A stretch of DNA of 64,000 nucleotides from Selaginella moellendorffii. Lineage: Eukaryota > Streptophyta > Lycopodiopsida > Selaginellales > Selaginellaceae. The stretch is taken from assembly GCF_000143415.4 (NCBI RefSeq), contig NW_003314262.1, forward strand, positions 4,589,131-4,653,130. Reading direction: 5' to 3'. Shown here one piece after another: positions 53,859 through 64,000 of this stretch (within the stretch, counting starts at the first letter, position 1; the number at the start of each line of letters is the position of its first letter). The notes under the pieces were generated by a model, which was not told the DNA's origin, ran no database searches, and was given only the letters and a program-made list of their open reading frames with translations. The position numbers and the translations under genes are program-made.

Positions 53859-56762
53859 ATGAGTTTTGCTACACAAATTTCTAGCGGCCTTTTCGCTCCA
53901 AACAACATTCCCTCCAGTAAACGCTTCAAGCCTCTCAATATGGGTTCTTTCACCCAGTTCTCAGCAGGTAGCGCTCTTGTAGAGGCTTTCATCGCCTTCA
54001 TTTAACTTGTTTTTGTTTCAGGTCTTGTGCTGAGAGCTGGAGTAAAAGTTCCTGGCACTCTCAGCGTTCAGTCCCATCCGTCAAGCAAAGAGGTGCCAAG
54101 CTCTTGTTTTTCTCATCTGCAAGAGTTTCTTCTTTGATTGCAGAGTAGCAGCAGCACTATCAAGAAGCTGTTTGCAGGCGTGGACGATGCTTGCGGCTTC
54201 TCAGCTTACGACATGGGATGGATCGCACGAATACCTCATGCTCATAACCCAGAACTTGGACCCCAGTTTCCTCAGAGCTTGGAATGGATCGTTCACAACC
54301 AGTGCGATGATGGGTCCTGGGATCAAGGAGAAGAAGATGCTCAGCGGGTTTGCAGCACCCTGTCGTGTGTCATTGCTCTGAAAACATGGAACCGAAGGGA
54401 GTGTAGCATCCAAAGAGGTAAGCTCTTTCCTCTCTAGCATCTATAAACAGCGTATTCGTGCAGGTCTAAGCTTTTTGAAATCCCAGCGGCCATTGGTCCA
54501 CGATAAACTTACAAGAGACATGGAAGCCATCTTGCATAGACTATTACAAGAGGGCAAATCACTGGATTTGGAGCTGAATTATGACGAATCTTTTGTTCAA
54601 CGTATTTGTGAACAGGGTCAGGAATTCCTTCAGAGGTAACTCCAAAGCCCTTGAGGTTCTTAAACAGTAACTGTAGCTTTTGTCCTGATAATCAGCGTAT
54701 CAAATGACGCGTTGGATCAGTATCCGACTTCTTTCGTCCATATACTTGAAGCGTTTCATGAACGTGCAAATTGGCAACATCTTCTCAGATATCAAAGTAG
54801 CGGCGGATCTTTGTTCTCTGTCACGCTGACGGCATGCGCGTACATGCACACCGGAGACAAAAAGTGCCTTCGTTTTCTAAACGGGGTCCTTGAAGGCCCA
54901 TTGACCAAGCCAAACAAGAACCGACACTTTCGCGGCTTAAGTCAGCTTTTGCGACTTGCAGAGTGGCTTGAGCATCTGGGAATCGAAAGGTTCTTTGAGA
55001 AAGAAATCGAGCAAACGTTGATTCAAGCTTTCAGGTAAACTTCTTACTACTCGGAAGGTTTAGTAACTTGTCACAGATGTTGGAGAGGAAATGCCGCAGG
55101 TAGCGGAAGTCAAAAACATCTAGAAAGCTTTAAAGACTCTGCTCTTTTGTTCCGGATTCTTCGTCGTCATGGCTATGAAGTCTCCCCAGGTACAACGTTT
55201 TTTATCCTAGTGACAGGCTATCCAAGGCTATTCATGTTATAGACGTGGTACATCAGCGAACATTTTGCGATGTAAAGGAGCTGTCTTTGGCATCACATTT
55301 TCTCTTTCCTACTGAAAGCAGAAAAATGTTGGACTCGACTCCAATCATTGATGTCGCGAATGAAGAAGTTTGCCTTCACTTAACAGTCCGATCTTTTGCT
55401 AACGTTTCCTCTACAGACGACGTTTCCATGGTATAATATAATGCATCGGATCCAACACATTGAATACATGACTAAATTTACGGCAAGTATGGATTTCATA
55501 AGCACAAGGTATGCAATAGCTTGCTGTAAATCTGTATTAGTTCTTCTTCGAGATTTGTCAGTGAACGATCTTCGATACTGGCCTTCGCAAAATCCGACTT
55601 CAATGCTTGCCAGAAGATCTACCAGAAGGATTTGCAGCATGTTATGAGGTAACCGTGTTCGGTGTTTTGCCTCTTGCTTAATGCACAGCCCTTGAACCGC
55701 AGGTGGAACGAAGAGTGCGGCTTTGGACGTCTGGGTTATGCCCGGCAGAAAGACGTGTTCTGCGTTTTTACTGCTGCTGCAACCATGTTCCAGCCGGAAC
55801 TCTCTATGGCTCGCATTGTCTGGGCACAGATGAGTGTTCTTACAACAGTCATTGACGACTTCATGGACACGCACGATTCTCTCGACAATTTGAGAAACTT
55901 TTGCACTGCCATCAGAAGGTACTAGTAGACTTCATTAATTTATGCATTGTTTTTGTGTCTTGTGTTTATCTCACAGATGGGATCCGTCTGCCTCGGAGCT
56001 GAACGACGACGCTAGCATTCTTTTTCGAGGATTGCTTAAGACGGTTACATGGACAGCCCAGTGTGCTTCCGCGGTACAAGGCAGAGATATGACGGCGAGC
56101 TTCCGAGCTCAAGTAAGAACCTCTTGGAACCTCTATGTACAAGAGAGCTTTCTAATTGGTTTTATCAGTGGGAAAGACTTTGCGATGCGTTTTTTCGAGA
56201 GGCAGAATGGAGGCTCACGAATCACTGTCCCAGCCTTGAAGAGTACGTAGAAAACGGAATCACGTCCTTTGCACTGGAACCGATCGTCTTATCTACACTC
56301 CTTTTTCTGGACGAGAAAATTGAGTCGGCGGTTCTCGACCATCCGGACTGTATCAACATGTGCCGGAGGGTCTTCACAATTGGGAGACTGCTCAACGACA
56401 TCCAAGGCTTTGACGTAAGCTTTATCTTTCTCAGTTTTGGATGTTAACCCGAGCAAGATCTTTCACCATTCCAGCGTGAGAGCAGCGCGGGGGAGTTCTC
56501 ATGGATCACGATCTACATGAAGGAACACCCGGGAACGAGCGTGGAGGACGCGGTGGTGGAGATAAGAAAGATTCTAAATGCGACGATAGAGGAGCTGGTC
56601 GAGGACGTGCTCCGGCCCAGAGCAGTGCCTAAGAGATGCAAGCGCGTGTTTGAGAACATGATGAGAATTCTCAACTTTGTCTACCGTAAGGGCGATGGAT
56701 ACAGCACGGACGCTGAACTACGAGGCCACATCAAGCAAGTTCTTCACGCGAAACTGGAATAA
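53859..56762 (+). CDS. Diterpene synthase D (class I, kaurene synthase-like), complete, 755 aa
   Basis: Thirteen exons: 53859-53967, 54022-54092, 54144-54417, 54464-54635, 54696-55034, 55077-55189, 55243-55367, 55417-55508, 55562-55648, 55703-55918, 55977-56112, 56169-56414, 56475-56762. They sum to 2268 nt with no stop. The first 55 residues are Ser/Lys-rich and transit-like. SAYDMGW is at 80-86. The class II DxDD position reads SFKD (339-342). The class I DDFMD is at 512-516, and NDIQGFDRE is at 654-662 with Gly in the Ser/Thr position, as in kaurene synthases. It is expected to be a plastid class I enzyme using a bicyclic diphosphate from a separate class II partner. Three-domain length is normal. 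Product not predictable. Confidence 0.88.
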
Positions 56763-56969
56763 TCTATATAATATTTCGGCCCAGATTCAAAAGAATCTTC
56801 ACATTATCGACGAGATAAAAATCCCGATTTGGGCAAATGCTCTGGCTACTTTTCCCAACCTTTCCAGGCACCAAGAATGGCGTGCCATTCAGTGAGATTG
56901 AAGGAGATTTTGGCGAACGGGGCCGAGAATGAGGGCGATGGAGATAGGGCCAACAACAGTGTAATCACT

Positions 56970-57215
56970 GAGATGTGGTCTATACCAGCTATCTCATACG
57001 TATGTACGAGTTTTCACTTGAAGTAATACAGGTAGATAATCTATGAGAGGTTACTTTTTTCACTTTGCAGAAGATATCTGAAGACATACTATGTTTCAGG
57101 AAAAGCCTCATCACTGGTGCTGTTTGGCAATTCATCTTACAAAGAGATCTGGAACTCCAGATAAATCACCAGCAGTCAAATTGAGGAATGCTATACAAGA
57201 GTGATCACTCTATGT
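56970..57215 (+). pseudogene. ICT1-derived fragment downstream of synthase D
   Basis: The stretch around ACAGGTAGATAATC, TATGAGAGG and TTTGCAGAAGATA (57027-57080), and the following part to TCAAATTGAGG, matches 27690-27850 and the intron 5/exon 6 region of ICT1. It cannot encode a protein. Confidence 0.5.
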
Positions 57216-60200
57216 TTCCCTAGCCAAGACAACTTTTAGGCAATGAATGTCAATAATGTCATAATACCTGTACATTCAGGATTTCTTGCCTGGCAGAGGA
57301 GTGTACCGAGATATAAACACCTCTGCCGGAAGACCTCTCTCCCCTGGCAGGAGCGGGATCAAGTAACACTCCTGAGGGGGAGCCAGGGTCTGCAACGAGT
57401 GCCCTACTACCTTCGTGAAATGGAGCAGGTTGCGATCAAAATGATGACCAAGATGCAGAATCATTGAAAGCCCTTGAGTGTGTGAATCTGGACTCACCAG
57501 CAACAGGTTCACAGGTCGTGGAGCATGCCCAGACTTTGGTGGAGGACACAAACCCCAGGCAAATCTACCACCTTTTACAGCAAAGAAGTTTTCAGCCTTA
57601 GGAGTTGCTAGTAGGAGGCCTACAGGTTGTGGAGCATGCTCAACCCCTATTTGAGCCGCAAATGCTCGAGGATGTCATTTTTCCAGGCCCAGGCAAATCT
57701 GGTAACGTTTTCAGCGACGAGATTTCCAGTCTTGAGGGCGAGGACGAGAAAAACAGTGGCAGCTACAGGTTGTGAGGAGCCTTTGGTAGCCATGCCACAG
57801 GAATCAGAGCAGCTGGATGGTTATAAGACATAAGTTTCCCTTCGATCGGCAATTGCCCGCTCAGCAGATATCAGTTTGAAGATTGTTGAGGATGATTGCT
57901 GAGGATGGCAATGAAGAAGACGTGGTTTAGGTAGTGGACTTTTAGCAGGCTCAAGTTCTTTCAAGGTACAAGATAATTGCAAAACAGGTGAATTTGCCAT
58001 TTTTTGCAGTTGCCAATCCTTTGGATTGCACTGTAGCAATGGTTTTTGAGGAGATTTTGGAGTTTTCAGATTGTGTGATGCTTTTCGAGGAGTCAGAGGT
58101 ATGCCTTTATAGACGAAGTAGCAGTTGATTCCCATTGAAGAGACACTACCACCTGCACATCCCACACCAAGCTCAACACATTTCGACTTCCAGCATGAAG
58201 TTCTTTGTGATTCCTCCAGCTCCAAGGTGTTGCCATTTAGACACCCTTGATGTTTCACCACCACCTCGAATTCCAAAACCTTTTTCTGCAGTGAAGGACA
58301 TGACATACCCATGGTTTTTCTGGTCTCCTCCTCAATGCTGGTCATCCTCCTAAGAGTGTAAGTTCTTGAGACTATTTCTACTACTTCTTTCATATCTTTT
58401 TATTTGTTTTCTTCTCTTTTCCTTCTCTACTGCTTTGAGTGTCTACTTCATTTTCCCTATAGTCCTATAAGTGTAAGTAATTAAAAAAATGTCTTAAGGT
58501 TTTAAGTGTTAAAATATAGAGGGAAAATGACTATAACTTTTTTAAAATGGTTTGAAATACATGGAGTTAAAACATTTTAGGTTTGAATAATACTAAGATA
58601 AATGACTTTATGAAAAAATTGAATTCAAAAGCTTATTTTTGCATGATAGAGTGGTCAACTGTTGCAGTACTAGAAGAGTAAGGTGTCTAAGTCCCAAATA
58701 TTCCCCTCCTCTATATAAATGCTCAACCAAGTAGTGTTCCACCCATTCTTGTTTGTATAAATGACTAGCAACAAATATATACCTTGCACTTGAGCTTATA
58801 GTTAAAAGTGTAAGAAAGTGCATGTTGCCCTGTTGCTCCCAATTTGTAATTCTCCAGGTTTGCAGTGGCTCTCCATCTCCTTCCTTTTGGATGTGATGAG
58901 AGAGGTGCGACCAGGAGCTCAGCTTGCTCTAATATACTCCCACTTAAAAATTATCACATAGAACTTGATTTAATCCAACAGCTCCTTACAGTCTGATTGC
59001 TGAGCCATTGCCTATTAAGTTGATTGATCATCACCCCTCCCCCCCCCCCCCCCCCGCCCAATATCATGATCAAGCTGAATCCAGTCTGAATTTAGGTTTA
59101 AAATTCTCTTGTCTTGGCAGCCAACCTACACCAAGAGGAATTGTGTTATGAACAGAAAATTTCTCTCCACACCTGGGCAGATCATGGCTTGTCATCATAT
59201 CATTGCAATCTGGAGGTAGGTCCTTTTTTCCAACAATTATCAAACTGTGGTAGTGGTGGTTGTGACCCATCAAATTATTTTCTGCGTTGTTTGAGTGCCC
59301 TAAGAGAGAAGAGACTATGGGCAAGAAGAATAAGGGATTTATGCAATATTTTCCTTCCTGATTCTTGGCTGAATCCACATTTCTCTTCTAGTTAAAGCTT
59401 ATAAGCTACTTATAAGTTCAAACACATGTTGTTTAATGCATTCTTAAATATGGTCTATCTCTTATTTCTGAGATGTTCTTGTGAAATAAAATAATGTGCT
59501 CTAGCAACTTTCTTTCGTCTTTATACTTTCGGACCTTTCCAATTTAAACAAGATTTATATTAGTGATAAGTATAATTAAACCAAGCTCCTTCCAAGGTGC
59601 TTTTGTGGAACACACATCCAGAAGCTACAGAGGCAGCTGGCACTAGTACGGGCCAAGAATGCAACGCTCAATGAGAGGGTTGCCTAATTGGAGTACAAAT
59701 GCACTTGTGCTGTTGAGGCACAGGAGGCACTTGGCTTCCAGGTCAAGTCACTTATGACTTGGATCCTGGTGAACATCCCCAATTAGCATGATCCTCAAGC
59801 AGGCAATAGGATCTTGATGAGCACTATCAACTAGCATGCATAACAAGAAACCAACATGCTGGGACCAACATGCTGCTTGTCTCCAACATGAGATTATGCA
59901 CATTATGCCATCAGCTTGAAATACACCACTTTCTTTCTGAGTGACCTGGTTAGGAAGCATGCCTATTCTTGATTGGCCATCCAAACATCAACATGATGTT
60001 TCCCCAACCATAGATACCAAGCCTCCCCAAGCTTGACTGAAGACCTCTACTCGTTATTGCTTTATATATATAGATGTTTGAATTAACATTCATATGTTTG
60101 AAATGTATAAATATTAGGGTTATATTGAGTTGAGACGGCATTGACAGATAGTGGCAAATAGGTGGCACATAACAAGTTCTGTAATCTTTCGAACCTGATT

Positions 60201-60299
60201 GCCATAGATATCTGAATAATCATGCTATGTTGAAAAGCCTCATCGTCAAATTCATTTTTGGTATTAGTTGGCAATATCATGTAATGGTGTATAAGTAGC
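57216..60299. other. Unassigned intergenic sequence
   Basis: A minus-strand open frame of 190 codons at 57821-58393 is Ser/Pro/Lys-rich and unrecognised; I do not trust it as a gene. A run of 17 C lies at 59039-59055. A short stretch near 59615-59750 could code a coiled-coil scrap. No RNA gene seen. Confidence 0.35.
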
Positions 60300-61330
60300 A
60301 TCAACACAATCAAGAAGCTGTTTGCAGGCGTGGACAATGCTTACAGCTTTTCAGCTTACAACATGGGATGGATCACATGAATACCTTATTGTTAGGCACT
60401 AGATCAAGATAATAGGATAAAAAAAAGTTTGCAATCAAGTGATCAAGATCCTAACATTGGTATTGAAGCCAAATTCAATTCTTGTAACTGATAAGTGGGC
60501 AAGAATATTTTAAAGGAATATTTAACATGATCTAGAAGTTTGGTAGACCAGGTGACATGAGTATGATTGCAGATGATCATTTTCTAATAAGGGAAGGATT
60601 GTTAAGCACTAGGTTAGGATAATAAAATAAAGAAAAAGCCTTACAATCAGTTCTTTAACCAATTGACTTAGGCTGTAATGGATACAATTTTAACACTTAT
60701 ACTCATAACCTAGAACTTGGGGCCCCAATTTCCTCGGAGCTTGGAATGGATCAAGATCACTAGTCCACAATGGACTTAGAGCTGAATTATAGAGATCTTT
60801 TGTTGAACATATATGTAAATAATCAGGAATTTCTTCTGAGGTATAACTTCAAAGCTCTTGAGGTTCTTATTTACAGCTTTGTCCTAATGACCAGCGTATC
60901 AAACGAGTTGGAGCAGTATCCGACTTCTTTCGTTCATGTACTTGAAGCGTTTCATGACCGTCCAAAGTGGCAGCAACTTCTCAAATATCAAAGTAGCCGC
61001 AGATCTTTATTCTCTGTCACGCTGATGGCATGCGCGTACATGCACACCGGAGACAGAAATTGCCTTCGTTTCCTAAACAGTGGCCTATTGACCAAGGCAA
61101 ACAAGAACCGAAACTTTCCAAATCGCCACTTAAGTCAGCTACTGCAACTTGTAGACTGGCTTGAGCATCTGGGAATGGAAAGGTTCTTCGAGAAAGAGAT
61201 CAAGCAAACGGTGGTTAAAGCTTTCAGGTAAACTTCTTTGTCACTCGGAAAGTTCAATGACTTGTCCACAGATGTTGGAGAGGAAATGCCGCAGGTAGTG
61301 GAAGTCAAAAACATCTAGAAAGCTTTGAAG
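60300..61330 (+). pseudogene. Diterpene synthase E, pseudogene fragment (exons 3-6)
   Basis: Exon 3 starts at about 60305 (ATCAAGAAGCTGTTTGCAGG), is interrupted by a roughly 310-base insertion and resumes at 60706. Exon 4 is partial at about 60768-60840, exon 5 (SVTLMACAYMHTGDRNC) ends at 61228, and exon 6 breaks off near 61333. There it is joined to intron 1 of the next copy. Confidence 0.75.
60390..60705. mobile_element. Small insertion with direct-repeat ends inside synthase E exon 3
   Basis: About 50 bases starting TTGTTAGGCACTAGATCAAG near 60391 recur as TTGTTAAGCACTAGGTTAGG near 60600, in the same orientation. The insertion splits exon 3 precisely between ATACCTTA and CTCATAACC. Size and direct repeats suggest a short LTR-type (TRIM-like) element, partly decayed. 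Confidence 0.5.
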
Positions 61331-61365
61331 ACGGCTTTTGTCGTCTCAAAATTGTTTTTGTTTCA

Positions 61366-63685
61366 GGTCTTGTGCTGAGAACTCGAGTTAACTCTCAGCG
61401 TTCAATCAAGCAAGAGGTGCAAAGGTTTTACTTCTTCTGTTCTGGTAGAGTTTCTTCTTTGATTGCAGAGTAGCATTAGCACGATCAAGAAGCTGTTTGC
61501 AGGCGTGGACGATGCTTCCGGCTTCTCAGCTTACGACATGGGATGGATCGCACGAATACCACATGCTCACAGAACTTGGGCCCCAGTTTCTTCGGAGCTT
61601 GGAATGGATTGTTCGCAACCAGTGCGAGGATGGGTCCTGGGATCAAGGAGAAGAAGATGCTTAGCGGATTTGCAGCACACTGTCGTGCGTGACTGCTCTG
61701 AAAACATGGAACCGAGGGGAGCGTAACATCCAAAGAGGTAAGCTCTCTGACACCTGTGAGATACAGAGTTTTTCCTGCAGGTCTAAGCTTTATAAAGTCT
61801 CAACGGCCGTTAGTCCACAATAAACTTACAAAGGACATGGAACATCTTCTATGGGAGGGCAAATTATGACGAATCTTTTAGTCAACGTATTTGTGAACAG
61901 GGTCATGAATTAACAACACTAACTGTAGCTTTTGTCCTGATAATCAGGGTATCAAATGCTGAGTTGGAGCAGTATCTCACTTCTTTCGTCCATATATTTG
62001 AAGCGTTTCATGACCGTCCGAATTGGCAACATCTTCTCAGATATCAAAGTAGCGGTGGATCTTTATTCTCTGTTACGCTGACGGCATACGCCCATATGCA
62101 CACTGGAGACAACGAGTGCCTTCGTTTTCTAAAAGGTGCTGTTGAGGGCCCATTGATCAAGCCAAACAAGAACTGAAACTTCTGCTGCTTAAGTCAGCTG
62201 CTGCGACTTGTAGACTGGCTTGAGCATCTGGGAATTGAAAGATTCTTTAGGAAAGGGATCGAGCAGACGTTGATTCAAGCTTTCAGGTAAACTACTTGTC
62301 ACTCGAAAAGTTGTCAATAGATGTTGGAAAGGAAATGCCGCAGGTACTGGAAGTCAAAAACATCTAGAAAGCTTTGAAGACGCCGCTCTTTTGTTCCAGA
62401 TTCTTCGTCGTCACGGCTACTAAGTTTCCCCAGGTAGAGTGAAGTGAAGATTTTTATATCACAGTGACGGATTTCGTGTTGTAGACGTGCTACATCAGCG
62501 AAAATTAAGCGAGGCACACGGTTTGAAGGATCTGTCTTTGCCATCACATGTTTTCTTTCCTAGTGAGAGCAGAAAAATGCTAGTTGCGAACGAAGTGGTT
62601 TGCCTTCAACAGTAAACGTTTTCTTTACAGACGATGATTCCATGGTATAGTATAATGCATCGGATCCAGCACATCGAGGGTATAACTAGATTTACGACAA
62701 GTATGGATTCCATAAGCATGAGGTACATATGCGATAACTTCCTGTAAATCAGTAAGTTCCTAATCGAAAATTTCCAAACGAGCTTCGATACTGGCCTTCG
62801 CAAAGTCCGACTTCAATGCTTGCCAGAAGATATATCAGAAGGATTTGCAGCACGTTATGAGGTATCTGTCTTCGATGTTTTTCCCCCGGCTTAATTATAT
62901 GCAGCTCTTGAGCCGCAGGTGGAACGAAGAGTGCGGCTTTGGACGTCTGGGTTATGCCCGACAGAAAGACGTGATCTGCCTTTTTACTGCTGCCGCAACG
63001 ATGTTCCAGCCGGAACTCTCGATGGCTCTCATTGTCATGGCACAGATGAATGTTTGTACAACTGTCATTGAGAACTTTATGGGCATGCACCATTCTCTCG
63101 ACAATTTGAGAAACTTTTGCACTGCCGGGAAAATGTATTAGTAACACATCTTTAGAAGACTTTTGAGTATTAATATGTGTCTTGTGTTCAATCACACAGA
63201 TGGGATCCGTCCGCCTTGAGCTGAACGAAGACGCTAGCAATATTTTCCGAGGATTGTTTAAGACGACAGTTCAGTGTGCTTCCGAGGTACAAGGCAGAGC
63301 TAGCTTACGAGCTCAAGGACGTACCTAGAACACAGCTTTTCTAATCGCTTTTATCAGTGGGAAAGACTTTGCGATGCGTTTCTACGTGATGCAGGATGGA
63401 AGCTCACGAATCACTGTCCCAGCCTCGAGGAGTACATGGAAAACGGAATCACGTCCTTTGCGCTGGAATCGATCATCTTATCTGCAATCTTTTTCCTGGA
63501 TGAGAAAGTTAAGCCATAGGCTTTCATCTGTTAATCCTTAATTATTGGATGTTTACATGAGATCTTTCCATTCCAGTGTGAGAAATGGGGAAGTCTCATG
63601 GATTACGATGTACAGAAGGCAACGATGGAGGAGCTGGTGCTCCGGCCCAAAGCAGTGCCGTCACGTCAAACAAAATTGGAATAAT
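61366..63685 (+). pseudogene. Diterpene synthase F, pseudogene (exons 2-13)
   Basis: Exons 2 to 13 lie in the normal order: exon 3 at 61469-61737, exon 5 at about 61951-62287, exon 10 at about 62921-63136, and truncated 12 and 13 ending at 63683. Exon 3 has a 4-base deletion that shifts the frame after RIPHAH. Exons 4, 12 and 13 are shortened. The class I motif DDFMD has become ENFMG and the NDxxG motif is deleted. Confidence 0.8.
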
Positions 63686-63751
63686 CTATAATATTCCACC
63701 ATTTTCAAAAGAATATTCATTTGATAATGGGATATTCTGCATGTTTAAAAT

Positions 63752-64000
63752 TTAAGTGAACCTGAGATTGGTAAAACCGGCGCTGCTGCCCGCGTTTCTC
63801 ATCCCCCTGCTGTATGTCCTGTGATCACAGATCATCATCGACGAGGAAACCTCAGTTTCGTGATGGTGGTGGTGGTGGTGGTGGTGGTGATGGACTCCAC
63901 CGTGAAACTTATGTAGGAAATGGTGGTGGTGGTGGCTATTGCCATCCGCGGCTGCCAGTGCTACTGTCGATGCTGCCGCTACCAATGCGTGCTTCTCGGT
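63752..64000 (-). CDS. Histidine-rich open frame reaching the window edge
   Basis: The minus strand is open from the right edge to 63752. The end of the frame contains HHHHHFLHKFHGG and a run of 11 His coded by a GTG/CAC repeat (63861-63895). The start lies outside the window. It could be the C-terminus of a His-rich protein, or a microsatellite in a chance frame. Both strands are open across the repeat, so evidence is weak. Confidence 0.3.
   Translation of the reverse strand, partial: TEKHALVAAASTVALAAADGNSHHHHHFLHKFHGGVHHHHHHHHHHHETEVSSSMMICDHRTYSRGMRNAGSSAGFTNLRFT

Noticed and set aside
56875-56890. GAATGGCGTGCCATTC near the 3' side of synthase D as a further copy of the palindrome
   Set aside because: It lacks the six-base centre and the CATG halves; a 16-base dyad by itself can be chance and it is far outside the element.
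57821-58393. 190-codon minus-strand open frame as a gene
   Set aside because: Low-complexity Ser/Pro/Lys composition, no domain, no sign of splice or neighbour support; kept only as a note in the intergenic entry.
59039-59055. Run of 17 C (and 17 G at 45798-45814) as regulatory G-quadruplex sites
   Set aside because: Plain homopolymers, likely slippage or sequencing-sensitive tracts; nothing nearby suggests function.

Overview
The window looks like nuclear DNA of a land plant, most likely a lycophyte such as Selaginella. The evidence is very short GT-AG introns (about 40-75 bases), a nuclear ICT1-type mitochondrial release factor, and a tandem family of class I (kaurene-synthase-like) diterpene synthases, all embedded in decayed retrotransposons. 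A 100-base run of N at 28393-28492 marks an assembly gap. Species assignment is inference.

Layout. 1-4514: old retroelement debris, including broken Ty3-type RNase H and integrase. 4515-6235, 20036-20690 and 36220-37090: three copies of one LTR-like repeat, the first carrying a hexamer/12-mer minisatellite. 6734-17480: a 10.7-kb element bounded by a perfect 30-bp inverted repeat, inserted in that LTR element. 20697-21214: Ty3 reverse transcriptase/RNase H. 24569-26136: a broken membrane/reductase gene with a small inverted-repeat insertion. 26317-27333: ICT1 homologue. 28084-31014: diterpene synthase A, intact apart from the gap. 34619-34922: relic of a GPAT gene. 38605-40272: diterpene synthase B, a pseudogene. 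41217-43000: a fold-back element. 45213-52486: a complete but mutated Ty3 chromovirus with matching LTRs and target duplication. 52700-53460: Helitron/PIF1-helicase remnant. 53859-56762: diterpene synthase D, intact, 13 exons, 755 residues. 60300-63685: two fused decayed synthase copies, E and F. The right edge holds a histidine-rich reading frame.

The most unusual object is the 10.7-kb element. It encodes an intact 995-residue transposase-like protein on the minus strand. Divergently from this runs one long multi-exon gene that joins an N-terminal ParB/sulfiredoxin-fold-like domain, through basic, acidic and repetitive linkers, to a C-terminal FCP1/SCP-type HAD phosphatase-like domain. Throughout the element, and not seen by me elsewhere in the window, is a roughly 22-bp palindrome (left arm ATGGCRTG, six-base self-complementary centre, right arm CAYGCCAT) in at least 19 copies. 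Copies lie in the divergent promoter, the flanks, four of the tiny introns and even coding sequence. A ParB-like protein together with many dispersed palindromes suggests, as a hypothesis, a parS-like site/centromere-like or transpososome-assembly system in a eukaryotic transposon. The ParB-FCP1 gene has several in-frame stops, most one C-to-T change from Gln or Arg codons, so this copy is probably decaying.

The diterpene synthase array is a separate story. At least five copies or fragments share the same intron positions; the class II DxDD motif is lost and the class I DDxxD and NDxxGxxxE motifs are kept in the intact copies. Pieces of the neighbouring ICT1 gene appear to have been duplicated along with the synthases.
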